A stretch of 39,249 nt of DNA from Firmicutes bacterium UBA5473 (GTDB taxonomy: Bacteria; Bacillota; DTU084): positions 7,293-46,541 of the forward strand of contig DIQB01000043.1 of NCBI GenBank assembly GCA_002427165.1. The letters are read 5' to 3'. The position numbers were made by a program, and so were the translations under genes. The notes beneath the pieces were generated by a model. It saw only the letters and a list, made by a program, of their open reading frames with translations. It searched no databases and was not told where the DNA came from. This document shows positions 1-7,829 of this stretch, in pieces (positions within the stretch are counted from its first letter, which is position 1; each line of letters begins with the position of its first letter).

Positions 1-2320
1 TTTGGGCAATTGTTTCTTTTTTAACTTCTAGCTGCTGCGCTTCCTCCTCCAGTTCACGCTTTTCAGCTTCCACAGCTTCATACTGCCGGGCGAGCCGAGC
101 TAAAGCTGCCAGATGCTCTTGGCGATCCCGCTCTAGATCTTGCGCTGCTAGCTGCCCCTTTTGCTCAGCTTTTGCTAGCTCCTCTTTTTTGCTTCCCAGC
201 TGGGAGAGTCTGGTGGCAATCTCTCCCTCCTGCTCCTCCAAAGAAACTAAGCTCTTCTCCAGACTGCGAAGCTCTCTTTCCAGCTCCTCTAGCTCTCGCT
301 TGCGAGCGAGCAGGCCTGCCCCTCGCTGCTCTCGAGATCCCCCGCTTACAGCGCCCCCAGGAGAAATAAGATCCCCCTGGAGGGTAACTACCCGATAGCG
401 AGAGCCAGTCAAGCGTGCTAGTTTCGTGGCGCTAGCTAAATCCTCTGCCACCACTGTCCTTCCCAACAGATACTCCACTGCAGGCGCATATTGGAGATCA
501 TATTCGATCAGATCTGAGGCCAGCCCTAAGATCCCAGGGGAACTGGGCAGGCTCCGAATTCTATCTGGTCGCAGCAGGCTAAGGGGAAGAAAGGTCGCTC
601 TACCCCAATTGTTCTGCCGCAGGAGGCCAATGGCCTGCTGCGCCACAGCCTCATCTTGGGTGACAATATTCTGCAGCCCACCTCCCAAGGCGGTCTCCAT
701 AGCTACCTCAAGCTTTTCGGGGACGCTAATCAGATCTGCTACAGGACCGATGAGCCCCGGCAGCTGCCCTTTCCGCTCCAATACGCTACGAGTACCGCGC
801 CAGTACCCCTCAAAGTGGCGCTCCATCTCAGAGAGGGCACGGAGCCGGGCTCGTTTTTGTTCCCGGGTTTGCCTGACCACAGCTAGCTTCCCTGTGAGCT
901 CCCTATGTTGGCCTGCTTCCTGCTCAAGCTCCTCCTCTAGGCTCGTGAGGGCTGCTTTCGTTTGAGCCCTTTGAGCCTTGAGCTGATCCTCCCGTGCCCT
1001 CAGTTCAGCCTCGTTTGCATCCAGTTCTTCTTTTTCTTGGAGGATCTCGAGTCCTCTGGCGTCAGTGCGTTTACGCCTGAGGCCAAGGCGCTCCCCCTCC
1101 TCACCGAAAGAGTTTTCCTGATTGCGGGCACCAGCTAAAGCCTCCAGCACGTCGATAAGCTCGCCTTTAGCAGACTCAAGTTGCTGGGAGCCAGCTTGGG
1201 ACTCAGAGAGGAGCTGCTCCAGCTTCTGTTGGGCTCGATTGAGTTGTTCTTGGGCCCCGGCTTGCTCCCCGGCTGCCTTGTTTTCCTCTGCCTCAACTAT
1301 GGCCAATCTTGCTGCCAGCTCCTGGGCCTGAGCTTTTACTTCCTCTGTTTCTTTAGCCAAGCGCTCTCTTTGGGCGCTGAGGAGGTTTTGCCTTTCCCTG
1401 CCCACCCGCAGATCTCCCTCTTGTCGCTCTTTGCTGGTGGCAAGATCGGACTGTTCCTGAAGTGTGGCAGCCAGCTCCTCCTCCTGGGCTTCTAGCTTGA
1501 GGGAGACTTCCGCAGCTTCACTTCGAATCCTGGTAAGCTTTTCCTGGGCTAGCTGGCAGTCACGCTCAAGCTCAGCCCCGCTCTCTTCGGCCTGGGTTTT
1601 GTTTTGTTGCCACTTAAAAAACTGCTGAAAGAGTAGCCACAGTGAGAGCTTTGTAATTTCCCCATCTAGCTCCCCTGCCTCTTGGGCCCTTTGGGAATCT
1701 TCCCGCAAAGGCTCGAGTCTGGATTCAAGTTCTCTGAGAATATCCCCAAGCCGTTGACTATTGTCCTCTGTTTCTGCAAGCTTGCGCAGGCTCTCCTCTC
1801 GTCTCACCCGATACTTATAGATCCCCGCTGCCTCCTCTAGGAGCAATCGTCGCTCCTGGGGCTTTGAGCCTAAAACTGCATCCACCTTCCGTTGGTCGAT
1901 GATGGAATAGTCATCGCGGCCGAGACCTGTGTTCATCAAAAGCTCTGCAAGATCCCGCAGTCTGCAGACCTTACCGTTGATAGTATACTCTCCTTCTCCT
2001 GAGCGAAACACCCGTCTTCTAATGCACACCTGGCCGTAAGGCACGTCTAGGAAACCATCGCTGTTATCTAAAGTGAGGGCAACCTGGGCCATGCCAAGGG
2101 GCTTGCGGTGTTCGCTCCCTACAAAGATCACATCTTCCATTTTGCTACCCCTGAGGCTTTTGGCGCTTTGCTCCCCTAGCACCCAGCGGATGGAATCTAC
2201 AATGTTGCTTTTGCCGCTGCCATTGGGGCCGATGATGGCAGTGATCCCTGGCTCAAAATTGACCTCTACTTTTCTGGCAAAAGATTTAAAACCGAATATT
2301 TCTAGCTTCTCAAGGCGCAA
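1..2320 (-). CDS. smc: Chromosome segregation protein SMC, N-terminal part (runs off the window)
   Basis: SMC is the condensin ATPase that compacts and organises the chromosome. The visible 773 residues begin with the SMC head (GFKSF, then the Walker A motif GPNGSGKS near residue 32), followed by a long coiled coil, the hinge with its glycine-rich segment (ETALGGGLQNIV), and the start of the returning coiled coil. The reading frame is open at base 1, so roughly the C-terminal third, with the signature and Walker B motifs, lies outside. I place the start at a TTG (2320) because GGAG stands 9 bases upstream and the product MRLEKLEIFGFKSF matches the family N terminus. An ATG at 2335 would add five residues, but its codons contain that ribosome binding site. 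The flgK terminator lies upstream. It is not beside rnc or ftsY here, unlike in many Bacillota. Confidence 0.95.
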   Translation of the reverse strand, partial: MRLEKLEIFGFKSFARKVEVNFEPGITAIIGPNGSGKSNIVDSIRWVLGEQSAKSLRGSKMEDVIFVGSEHRKPLGMAQVALTLDNSDGFLDVPYGQVCIRRRVFRSGEGEYTINGKVCRLRDLAELLMNTGLGRDDYSIIDQRKVDAVLGSKPQERRLLLEEAAGIYKYRVRREESLRKLAETEDNSQRLGDILRELESRLEPLREDSQRAQEAGELDGEITKLSLWLLFQQFFKWQQNKTQAEESGAELERDCQLAQEKLTRIRSEAAEVSLKLEAQEEELAATLQEQSDLATSKERQEGDLRVGRERQNLLSAQRERLAKETEEVKAQAQELAARLAIVEAEENKAAGEQAGAQEQLNRAQQKLEQLLSESQAGSQQLESAKGELIDVLEALAGARNQENSFGEEGERLGLRRKRTDARGLEILQEKEELDANEAELRAREDQLKAQRAQTKAALTSLEEELEQEAGQHRELTGKLAVVRQTREQKRARLRALSEMERHFEGYWRGTRSVLERKGQLPGLIGPVADLISVPEKLEVAMETALGGGLQNIVTQDEAVAQQAIGLLRQNNWGRATFLPLSLLRPDRIRSLPSSPGILGLASDLIEYDLQYAPAVEYLLGRTVVAEDLASATKLARLTGSRYRVVTLQGDLISPGGAVSGGSREQRGAGLLARKRELEELERELRSLEKSLVSLEEQEGEIATRLSQLGSKKEELAKAEQKGQLAAQDLERDRQEHLAALARLARQYEAVEAEKRELEEEAQQLEVKKETIAQ

Positions 2321-2382
2321 ACAAATCAACTCCATCACAGTTACTAGATCCAATTATACTAGAAAAATAGAGTTTCGCCAAC

Positions 2383-2412
2383 AAAAAAAAGCGCCTGCAC
2401 TGCAGACGCTGG
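2383..2412 (-). terminator. Rho-independent terminator after flgK
   Basis: An imperfect palindrome (AGCG.CTGCA arms, one mismatch) is followed on the minus strand by a run of eight T. It lies just past the flgK stop and before smc, so it separates the flagellar transcript from smc. Confidence 0.75.
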
Positions 2413-2425
2413 AAAAAATTCTTTT

Positions 2426-3847
2426 TTATCTACCAACAAGACCCATCCGGCTGATAATAGTCTCTAGCATCTCATCCACTGCAGTCACAGCCCGAGCTGC
2501 TGCACTATATGCATGCTGAAAACGGATAAGGTTGGTCATTTCCTCATCTAGGGAAACCCCACTGATGCTCTCCTGCCAAGTGCTGAGGTGATCCACCAGC
2601 TGGGATTGATTTTTCGTCATCCGCTGGGCATTCATGCTCTCCACGCCCAATCCTGAGATCAAAGAACCGAAGAAATTGCCCACGGTACCGCTGCCGCCTC
2701 CAAACTTTAGAACCTGCTCCCGGAGGGCTGCAAGTTTTAAGGCGTTGCTGCCATCGCCTGCGCTATCTGGGCTTCCTGCTGCTGCCAAAAGGGAAAGCCC
2801 ATTGTTTAAATCATCTAAGAGCGCCGGATTTACTGTCCAATCCTGAGCACCGGTGCCATGGAAAAAAGCAATTCCTGTTTCGTTCTCAAGGCCGAAACCA
2901 GTGCTGTGGATGGCATTGAACTCTGAAATAAAAGTAGTTGCAAAATCATCAAGCCGGCCGCGATAGCTCGGGACGATCTCATCGCGGGCTCGAATAAGTC
3001 CAGCCAAAGCCCCACCTTGCCAGCGAACTTCCTGGGAAGCACCCGACAGCCCCTCCCACTTCACAACTGCAGGGACGCCCTCAGGCTCGCTGATTTCCAG
3101 CTTCCGCACTGAGGTGCCGCTCACAAGGCCAATGCCGCCGATGTTAATATTGAGTTGACCTGCAGCTTGGGGTAGCACAGTGATGGTGGTAAGGCCTGAG
3201 AGCTGCTCGAGGAGCAAATCCCGCCGATCTAAAAGATCATTGGGTGTTGCGCCACTTGCGGTGGCCTTGCCAATCAGCCCATTTAGGTCCGCTAATTGCT
3301 GAGCGAGAGAGTTAATTTCCTCCACCTTCAGCCGCACCTGAAGGTCTAGGTCTTGTTCCAGGTTTAAAAGTTGAGTATAAAGGTGCCGAGTACTATCTGT
3401 AAGGCTCACTGCCTGCTCCCGTACCACAGCTCTGAGAGATGGATCTTCGGGCCTGTGGCCTAGTTGCTCCCATTTGGTCCAAAACTGGGTGAGAGCCTTG
3501 CTAATACCGTTCTCGCTGGGCTCTGCAAAAATCAGCTCCAGCTGACCTAAAACCTCTTTTTGTTCATTCCAATAGCCCAGGTTGTGGATCTCTTTGCGTA
3601 CCTGCCCGTCCACAAAGCCATCCCGCATTCTAGTGATGGCAGCTACCTCTACACCTGTACCCAGGGCTAGAGGTAGGTGGCTAGACTGTCCTGCAAAGAG
3701 TGGCAGTGTTGTCTCCAGTTCAACTCTTTGCCTAGAATAGCCTGGTGTGTTGGCATTAGCTATGTTATGGCCTGTGACATTGATCCCCAGTTGCTGCGCA
3801 CCTAGGGCACGTCTGGCAATCTCCAGGCCTCCAAAGGTAGAACCCAT
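2426..3847 (-). CDS. flgK: Flagellar hook-associated protein 1 (FlgK)
   Basis: FlgK is the first hook-filament junction protein, exported through the flagellar type III apparatus. The N terminus (residues 1-45) carries the rod/hook motif, with GINVTGHNIANANTPGYSRQ clearly readable, and the C terminus ends in the paired amphipathic helix (EEMTNLIRFQHAYSAAARAV). At 473 residues it is within the usual range for compact Bacillota FlgK. It is the last gene of the comFC-yvyF-flgM-flgN-flgK run, 11 bases after flgN, the chaperone expected to escort it. In Bacillus flgL normally follows flgK; here a terminator and smc follow instead, so flgL must be elsewhere. Confidence 0.95.
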   Translation of the reverse strand: MGSTFGGLEIARRALGAQQLGINVTGHNIANANTPGYSRQRVELETTLPLFAGQSSHLPLALGTGVEVAAITRMRDGFVDGQVRKEIHNLGYWNEQKEVLGQLELIFAEPSENGISKALTQFWTKWEQLGHRPEDPSLRAVVREQAVSLTDSTRHLYTQLLNLEQDLDLQVRLKVEEINSLAQQLADLNGLIGKATASGATPNDLLDRRDLLLEQLSGLTTITVLPQAAGQLNINIGGIGLVSGTSVRKLEISEPEGVPAVVKWEGLSGASQEVRWQGGALAGLIRARDEIVPSYRGRLDDFATTFISEFNAIHSTGFGLENETGIAFFHGTGAQDWTVNPALLDDLNNGLSLLAAAGSPDSAGDGSNALKLAALREQVLKFGGGSGTVGNFFGSLISGLGVESMNAQRMTKNQSQLVDHLSTWQESISGVSLDEEMTNLIRFQHAYSAAARAVTAVDEMLETIISRMGLVGR

Positions 3848-3858
3848 GCTAGTACCTC

Positions 3859-4293
3859 CTAAATCTTCCGATCAAGAAATGTTAACTTTCCCTCATTCTT
3901 CTGGCCATAGGTCTGGCTATCAGCCTGAAAGAGGGAGAGACAATATTCAGTATAAGCTAAGGCGTGCTTGAGCAGCTCTGCATTTTGTGCATTTAGGGCA
4001 GTTAGCTGCTCTGTGAGGAAGATAAGCTCCTGGCCCAAATTTGTCAACTTCAGCCTAGACGGGGGATCTAGCCTCTGGGCTAATTGGGCCAACTTGGCCT
4101 GGCCAGTTTTTTCAAGCCGGGCTTGTTCCCAGTTTTGCAAGGAATCTGTGAGCTCCAGCTCCCGCTGGGAGAGTTCGGCCACAGCATCTCGCTTATTTTC
4201 CACAATGGCTTGCTGCTTTTCCCCGGCTAGCTGCACCAAAAGCTCTAGTTGTTTTTTGCCGTCCTCAAGAATCGAAAGCAGGTCAACTTCCAT
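3859..4293 (-). CDS. flgN: FlgN-type flagellar export chaperone
   Basis: This 144-residue, almost entirely helical, Gln/Leu/Glu-rich protein has the heptad character of FlgN chaperones, which keep the hook-associated proteins FlgK and FlgL unfolded and deliver them to the export gate. No catalytic motif is seen or expected. The assignment rests on helical composition, length and especially position: it lies between flgM (10 bases upstream) and flgK (11 bases downstream), as yvyG does in Bacillus. Sequence identity within the family is low, so context carries much of the weight. Confidence 0.85.
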   Translation of the reverse strand: MEVDLLSILEDGKKQLELLVQLAGEKQQAIVENKRDAVAELSQRELELTDSLQNWEQARLEKTGQAKLAQLAQRLDPPSRLKLTNLGQELIFLTEQLTALNAQNAELLKHALAYTEYCLSLFQADSQTYGQKNEGKLTFLDRKI

Positions 4294-4303
4294 CTTGTGC
4301 CTC

Positions 4304-4597
4304 CTAAACTAGGCGATCCACAATGGTCCGGCCTAGGATCTTTTCTGCAACATCCTCACCCTTTGGGTTGTAGCGGCCCTGGCGGATCTCCTCCCGCAGG
4401 TTATTCACCAGGTTGCTGCGGACCTGAGGCAATCTCTGCAGCTCCTCTAGCACCTGCTGTACTTCCCGGCCTGAGGTAGACAAAGAAACCTCATCGCCTG
4501 CTTTGGGCTTGGCCCCACAGGTTTTTTCTTGTGACCGCCGCAAATTATTCGCATACAATGCTACAGTCCTTTGGATCTGGGAACTTGAAATAATCAT
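4304..4597 (-). CDS. flgM: Anti-sigma-28 factor FlgM
   Basis: FlgM binds and inhibits the flagellar sigma factor (SigD/FliA) until the hook is complete. The 97-residue product has a basic, disordered-looking N-terminal half and the C-terminal sigma-binding helices (VRSNLVNNLREEIRQGRYNP followed by VAEKIL), the conserved FlgM core. A GGGG-rich ribosome binding site lies just upstream of the ATG. A terminator directly before the gene implies its own promoter. The short leader has a partial match (GCGAATAT) to a SigD -10 box but no convincing -35, so SigD control is not claimed. Confidence 0.92.
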   Translation of the reverse strand: MIISSSQIQRTVALYANNLRRSQEKTCGAKPKAGDEVSLSTSGREVQQVLEELQRLPQVRSNLVNNLREEIRQGRYNPKGEDVAEKILGRTIVDRLV

Positions 4598-4640
4598 CTT
4601 TCACACCCCATATTCGCTCTTACTTATTCTATCGTCCAAA

Positions 4641-4663
4641 AAAAGGGGCCCTTAAGGCCCCTC
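4641..4663 (-). terminator. Terminator after yvyF
   Basis: A seven-base-pair GC-rich stem (AGGGGCC/GGCCCCT) followed by seven T on the minus strand overlaps the yvyF stop codon. It would partly uncouple flgM-flgN-flgK from comFC-yvyF. Confidence 0.85.
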
Positions 4664-5081
4664 AGCGATCCCGCCAGCGAGAAGTGTGGATTTTCCCCTT
4701 CACTGTTTTACCTAAAATGGGTGTAGGCTCCCTAAAAATTGGAGCTTCCTGGCCCCGCACCTCCGATTTCAAGGTTTTCCTACATTTATTGCAAAGCTTG
4801 CCAGAGGTGATGGCGCCGCCGCAGGAATCGCATTGCCACTGGGCACTGCCTGGTGCAAAATGAATCCCCTCCAAGCGGCCCGCTTTGAGGAAATCATAGA
4901 TCTTTTTGGGATCTACCTGACACCTTTGGGCAACTTCCTGTACAGTGAGCCCTGGGTTCGCCTCCAAGTACTCCCGAACTTTGCGATAAAGCGCTTCCTC
5001 TTCAGCGAGGCAGTCAGCACAAATATTTCTTCCTACCTTCGCAAATACCTTGCCGCAGCGTAAACAATTTGCCAGTTCCAT
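4662..5081 (-). CDS. yvyF: Flagellar operon protein YvyF (TIGR03826-like), zinc-ribbon protein
   Basis: The 139-residue protein opens with a C-x2-C ... C-x2-C cluster (CLRCGKVF, ICADCL) and carries a second four-cysteine knuckle near residues 83-100 (CDSCGG, LCNKC). Between them is a winged-helix-like stretch (VQEVAQRCQVDPKKIYDFL) resembling an HTH. This is the layout of the YvyF flagellar operon protein between comFC and flgM in Bacillus. Its molecular role is not established; a regulatory or DNA-binding role is inferred from the HTH and zinc ribbons. It starts four bases after comFC ends, so the two are translationally close. Confidence 0.88.
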   Translation of the reverse strand: MELANCLRCGKVFAKVGRNICADCLAEEEALYRKVREYLEANPGLTVQEVAQRCQVDPKKIYDFLKAGRLEGIHFAPGSAQWQCDSCGGAITSGKLCNKCRKTLKSEVRGQEAPIFREPTPILGKTVKGKIHTSRWRDR

Positions 5082-5085
5082 TATT

Positions 5086-5847
5086 CTACCTCCTGACAGT
5101 GGTCTTTCCCAAACCCAACTGAGCTTTTTGCACAGCTCCCACAGCTAAAGTTAGCACGTCAACCCTAAGTGCCCCACAGCCCAATAGAACCCTAGCGCAC
5201 TCGCTAGCTGTCCAGCCTGTGGTGAGAATATCGTCAATCAACAGCACCTGCTTGCCAACAAAAGCATCAGGGTCATGGACAGCAAAGGCACCTCGCACAT
5301 TCACAGCCCGGGACTGGGAGCTCAGCTGACTTTGCATAAATTTTGCTTCTTTTAACCATAAATTACCGTTTTCCACAGGCAATTTTATTTGCCTGCCCAG
5401 TTCCAAGGCCAAAAGCTCTGCCTGATTATAGCCCCGTCTGGCCTTGCGTGCAGGCGCTGCAGGCACTGGTACCAACAGTAGCTCTGTCCCTTGCCAGCAC
5501 TGCACCAATACCTGGGCCATAAGGCCCACCAGCGGCTCCACCAGATCGTGCCGCCGGCAATATTTAATCATATGTATGCATTCGCGCCAAAAGCCCTCAT
5601 ACACTGCCACAGCTCGGGCCTGGGTGAAATGAAAACAGTGTTCTCTGCAAAGAGAACATTTTCCCCCGTCCACCGAAGCTAGGCGCAAAGGCCGCCCGCA
5701 ACTTTGGCAGAAGGGCTCCTGTACAAAATTCAACTGACTCAGACAGCGATCACAAAGTTTGATCTTATTGCGCCGCGACACTGGACGCTGACAAAGAGCG
5801 CAAAATTGACGCTGAGGAAAGATGAGCTCCTGCCAAGATGCTAGCAA
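5086..5847 (-). CDS. comFC: ComF family protein with phosphoribosyltransferase domain (ComFC)
   Basis: ComFC supports natural transformation together with the ComFA helicase, which is not adjacent here. The 253-residue protein has N-terminal zinc-binding cysteine pairs (CALCQR, CDRC, CQSCGR, CSLC) and a C-terminal type I phosphoribosyltransferase fold with the PRPP loop VLLIDDILTTG. The central KARRGYNQAELLA segment is diagnostic of the family. Translation probably starts at a TTG preceded by GGGAGG. It heads the run into yvyF and the flagellar genes. No comFA is seen upstream, where a divergent small gene sits instead. Confidence 0.92.
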   Translation of the reverse strand: MLASWQELIFPQRQFCALCQRPVSRRNKIKLCDRCLSQLNFVQEPFCQSCGRPLRLASVDGGKCSLCREHCFHFTQARAVAVYEGFWRECIHMIKYCRRHDLVEPLVGLMAQVLVQCWQGTELLLVPVPAAPARKARRGYNQAELLALELGRQIKLPVENGNLWLKEAKFMQSQLSSQSRAVNVRGAFAVHDPDAFVGKQVLLIDDILTTGWTASECARVLLGCGALRVDVLTLAVGAVQKAQLGLGKTTVRR

Positions 5848-6015
5848 ATCTGTACCCTCCCTAGAATCATCGTAATGTTATTATTCGGCACCTGGCTCCC
5901 TTAATCCTGCACACTTTCTTCTGCTTCTTCTAGAATTCGCAATTTAATGACACTACAAAATGTTATATTTCCCCATCCAACGGTGAATACTAACACAAGA
6001 AAGGAGTCTGACAGC

Positions 6016-6195
6016 ATGGAAGATCTTTATGGCCAAACCCTCATGGATATAGCGGGTAGTTGTTCTTGGTTCGAAGCTGAGGCAGATAATATCCTTGAGA
6101 AAATTGGTTGCAACTATTGCACCAACTGGGATCAGGGGATTTGCCCCTTCTACCTGAGGCGCACTGACCGCTTTCATATCCTTCTAGCTGAGTGA
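6016..6195 (+). CDS. Small cysteine-containing protein, function unknown (59 aa)
   Basis: I do not recognise this family. The ATG is preceded by a strong AAGGAG nine bases upstream, which argues for this start rather than the ATG at 5947, and a good terminator follows directly. The product is acidic and soluble, with cysteines at residues 16, 32, 35 and 43; the C-x2-C-x7-C group in the second half could bind a metal. It is one of few plus-strand genes here and is transcribed alone, divergently from comFC and convergently to the Fic gene. A clean RBS-ORF-terminator unit makes a real gene likely. Confidence 0.6.
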   Translation: MEDLYGQTLMDIAGSCSWFEAEADNILEKIGCNYCTNWDQGICPFYLRRTDRFHILLAE

Positions 6196-6200
6196 TCCCC

Positions 6201-6236
6201 GAAGGCTGCCAAATGGCAGCCTTCATAGTTTTAAAA
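6201..6236 (+). terminator. Terminator after the small cysteine protein
   Basis: A ten-base-pair stem (GAAGGCTGCC/GGCAGCCTTC) with a four-base loop is followed by ATAGTTTT on the plus strand, six bases after the stop codon. Confidence 0.75.
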
Positions 6237-6239
6237 AGG

Positions 6240-6266
6240 AAAAACGCAGTCTCAACAGAAACTGCG
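6240..6266 (-). terminator. Terminator after the Fic gene
   Basis: On the minus strand CGCAGTTTC-TGTT-GAGACTGCG forms a nine-pair stem (one G-T pair) with a tetraloop, followed by TTTTTCCTTTTT. It lies downstream of the Fic stop and back to back with the plus-strand terminator. Confidence 0.8.
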
Positions 6267-6303
6267 CAGTTAGCACCACTTCGGGCTGTACTTTACGCGT
6301 TTT

Positions 6304-7032
6304 CTAAAGTATAGTGAGGTATTTTGCTAGGGCTTCCTGTACATATTCCGCGATCATCTGCACCATGGCTTCTGGGTTAACAGACCGATGATAAGCAGTA
6401 AAGCAATCATAATATCTGCGGCGGTCAGCAAACTTAACGCAGATCTCGGGATAGCCTTCCCCCATCAGTTCCAGATTAAGTAACAATCGACCAGTGCGGC
6501 CATTGCAATCTATAAAGGGATGTATGCTCTCAAAGCGCAAATGGAACAGTGCAACTCGTTCGATTGTGTGCATGGTTTTCTTCATTTCCTCATAGTCAGC
6601 CATAAGCTGCTCCATCTGGATCGAAACTAGATAAGGCTGGGGTGGTTCATGAATAGCGCCCATAATGCGGACAGGCACCCGCCGATAAACACCTCTGTCC
6701 TGTGGCTTATCCATCAACACGCTTGAGTGGATATCCCTTATCACCTTCTCAGACAACGGCACCTTTTCCTTGACCAATTCTTCCACATAAAAATAGGCTT
6801 CCTTGTGTCCTATTACTTCCAGATGATCCTTTAGTGGCTTCTGGGCGATGGTAATACCCTCACCGAGGATCAATGCCGTTTCCTGAAGGGTAAGGGTGTT
6901 GCCCTCAATAGCATTGGAATTGTAGGTGAACTCTATGAGAAATTCATTCCGCAAGCGCTCTACCTCGCCACGTGTGAGCGGGCGGCGTTCATTTACCTGA
7001 CGAAGCAATTCGTCGATTTCCTCAAAATTCAT
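6304..7032 (-). CDS. Fic family protein (class II, AMP-transferase-like)
   Basis: Fic proteins transfer AMP or other nucleotide moieties to target proteins. The 242-residue product carries the Fic active-site motif at about residues 171-182 (HPFIDCNGRTGR) with the catalytic His and the Asn and Arg residues that handle the phosphates. The usual Gly/Ala before NGR is Cys here. An N-terminal inhibitory helix motif SNAIEGN (39-45) makes it a self-inhibited class II enzyme, so no separate antitoxin is needed. The start at 7032 is chosen because AAAGGAG lies six bases upstream; an upstream in-frame start at 7062 lacks one. A sigma-A promoter lies at 7115-7144. It is monocistronic. Whether it acts as toxin, housekeeping AMPylator or phage-defence effector cannot be told. 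Confidence 0.9.
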   Translation of the reverse strand: MNFEEIDELLRQVNERRPLTRGEVERLRNEFLIEFTYNSNAIEGNTLTLQETALILGEGITIAQKPLKDHLEVIGHKEAYFYVEELVKEKVPLSEKVIRDIHSSVLMDKPQDRGVYRRVPVRIMGAIHEPPQPYLVSIQMEQLMADYEEMKKTMHTIERVALFHLRFESIHPFIDCNGRTGRLLLNLELMGEGYPEICVKFADRRRYYDCFTAYHRSVNPEAMVQMIAEYVQEALAKYLTIL

Positions 7033-7114
7033 TCCGCGCTCCTTTCCGCTCCTGTAGCACAAACTCGGGCTTGTTTATTTTCAAATGATCTCAAATATTC
7101 GTTAACTACATCCT

Positions 7115-7144
7115 ATTCTACCCCAATTTTTAGTTAAAAGTCAA
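7115..7144 (-). promoter_or_regulatory. Sigma-A-type promoter of the Fic gene
   Basis: On the minus strand TTGACT, an 18-base spacer and TAGAAT, about 80 bases before the Fic start codon. Confidence 0.55.
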
Positions 7145-7179
7145 CTTGACCTTGAAGTATGGACACGTTTTTTACCAGA

Positions 7180-7208
7180 CTGACTTGCGTTCTATAACTT
7201 GCTATAAT
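7180..7208 (+). promoter_or_regulatory. Promoter of the decayed toxin-antitoxin pair
   Basis: CTGACT, a 17-base spacer and a perfect TATAAT, followed by AAAGGAGG and the antitoxin ATG. The promoter and RBS are intact although both genes downstream are broken. Confidence 0.6.
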
Positions 7209-7234
7209 AATGTGCAAAGAAAGGAGGTTGCACT

Positions 7235-7475
7235 ATGCCACAGATCAGACCCATTACAGATTTGAGCAAACAAGATTTCCGAAATTTGCCATGCGAAAAT
7301 GGAGCCTATCTTCATCACGAAGAATGGATACGGCGATTTGGTTATCATGACCCTTGAAACTTATTAAGCCATGCTCCCAACAAACGAATTAGATGCTGCG
7401 ATAGCCGAAGCCAAATTTGCCAGCGAAAAAAAGCTGATTGATGCAAGAGAGGCATTGTCTTCTTTAAGGAGCAAT
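7235..7475 (+). pseudogene. Broken Phd/YefM-family antitoxin
   Basis: After an excellent RBS the frame starts MPQIRPITDL, the typical opening of this antitoxin family, but soon ends in a TGA at 7355. The +1 frame from about 7307 reads PIFITKNGYGDLVIMTLETY, the family's conserved core, then hits TAA at 7365. The same frame continues with NELDAAIAEAKFASEKKLIDAREALSSLR, the usual C-terminal toxin-binding tail. One frameshift and one in-frame stop therefore separate three recognisable pieces. It is followed directly by remains of the matching toxin. Confidence 0.8.
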
Positions 7476-7699
7476 TTGGATAGGTACACAGTTAAATTGC
7501 TTTCCCGTGCATACCGTGATTTGGATGGTATCTATGATTACATGCAAATGTACTTTTAACACCAGAAATGGCTGACAAGCTGATTGCTTCTTTGGAAAAA
7601 GCAATCTTATGGCTGGAAGAATTACCGCATCGAGGCTCAAAGCGAAGAGTAGGTGCGTATCCCAAAGAGGGATATCGTAAGATATTCATCAAGCTTTAA
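7476..7699 (+). pseudogene. Broken ParE/RelE-family toxin
   Basis: From a possible TTG start the frame reads YTVKLLSRAYRDLDGIYDYM, the ParE N terminus (ribosome- or gyrase-directed toxin family), and stops at 7557-7559. Another frame continues with FLTPEMADKLIASLEKAI, then LPHRGSKRRVGAY and GYRKIFIKL, the middle of ParE, before a TAA at 7697 where intact proteins carry on with the final beta strands. So there is one frameshift plus loss of the C terminus. It pairs with the broken antitoxin just upstream; the locus looks dead. Confidence 0.78.
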
Positions 7700-7718
7700 T
7701 ATCATTTCTGATCCTCAA

Positions 7719-7760
7719 AAGCAAAAGCCCGTTCACCGAAATTATCTCGGCCGACGGGCT
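7719..7760 (-). terminator. Second terminator downstream of the tRNA genes
   Basis: A long stem with internal loops (AGCCCGT...ACGGGCT enclosing CCGA/TCGG). On the minus strand it is followed by TTTTGCTTTTG. It may back up the terminator at 7772-7814. Confidence 0.45.
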
Positions 7761-7771
7761 CTTAATATCCT

Positions 7772-7814
7772 AAAAAAAAGACCTGTTTTCCAAGCTACAG
7801 CTTGAAGAACAGGC
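7772..7814 (-). terminator. Terminator of the tRNA-Arg/tRNA-His transcript
   Basis: On the minus strand a long stem (CCTGTT...AACAGG with an inner AAGCT/AGCTT arm) is followed by CTTTTTTTT, a few bases beyond the tRNA-His 3' end. Confidence 0.8.
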
Positions 7815-7829
7815 TTATCCATTTCATTT

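Noticed and set aside
172..1495. Several plus-strand open frames opposite smc
   Set aside because: They are Ser/Leu/Pro-rich antisense translations of the coiled coil, with no RBS and no family resemblance.
4598..4640. Possible SigD promoter for flgM (GCGAATAT)
   Set aside because: Only six of eight -10 bases match and no TAAA -35 box lies at the right distance.
5947..6015. Earlier ATG for the small cysteine protein (23 extra residues)
   Set aside because: No RBS precedes it, whereas AAGGAG precedes the ATG at 6016.
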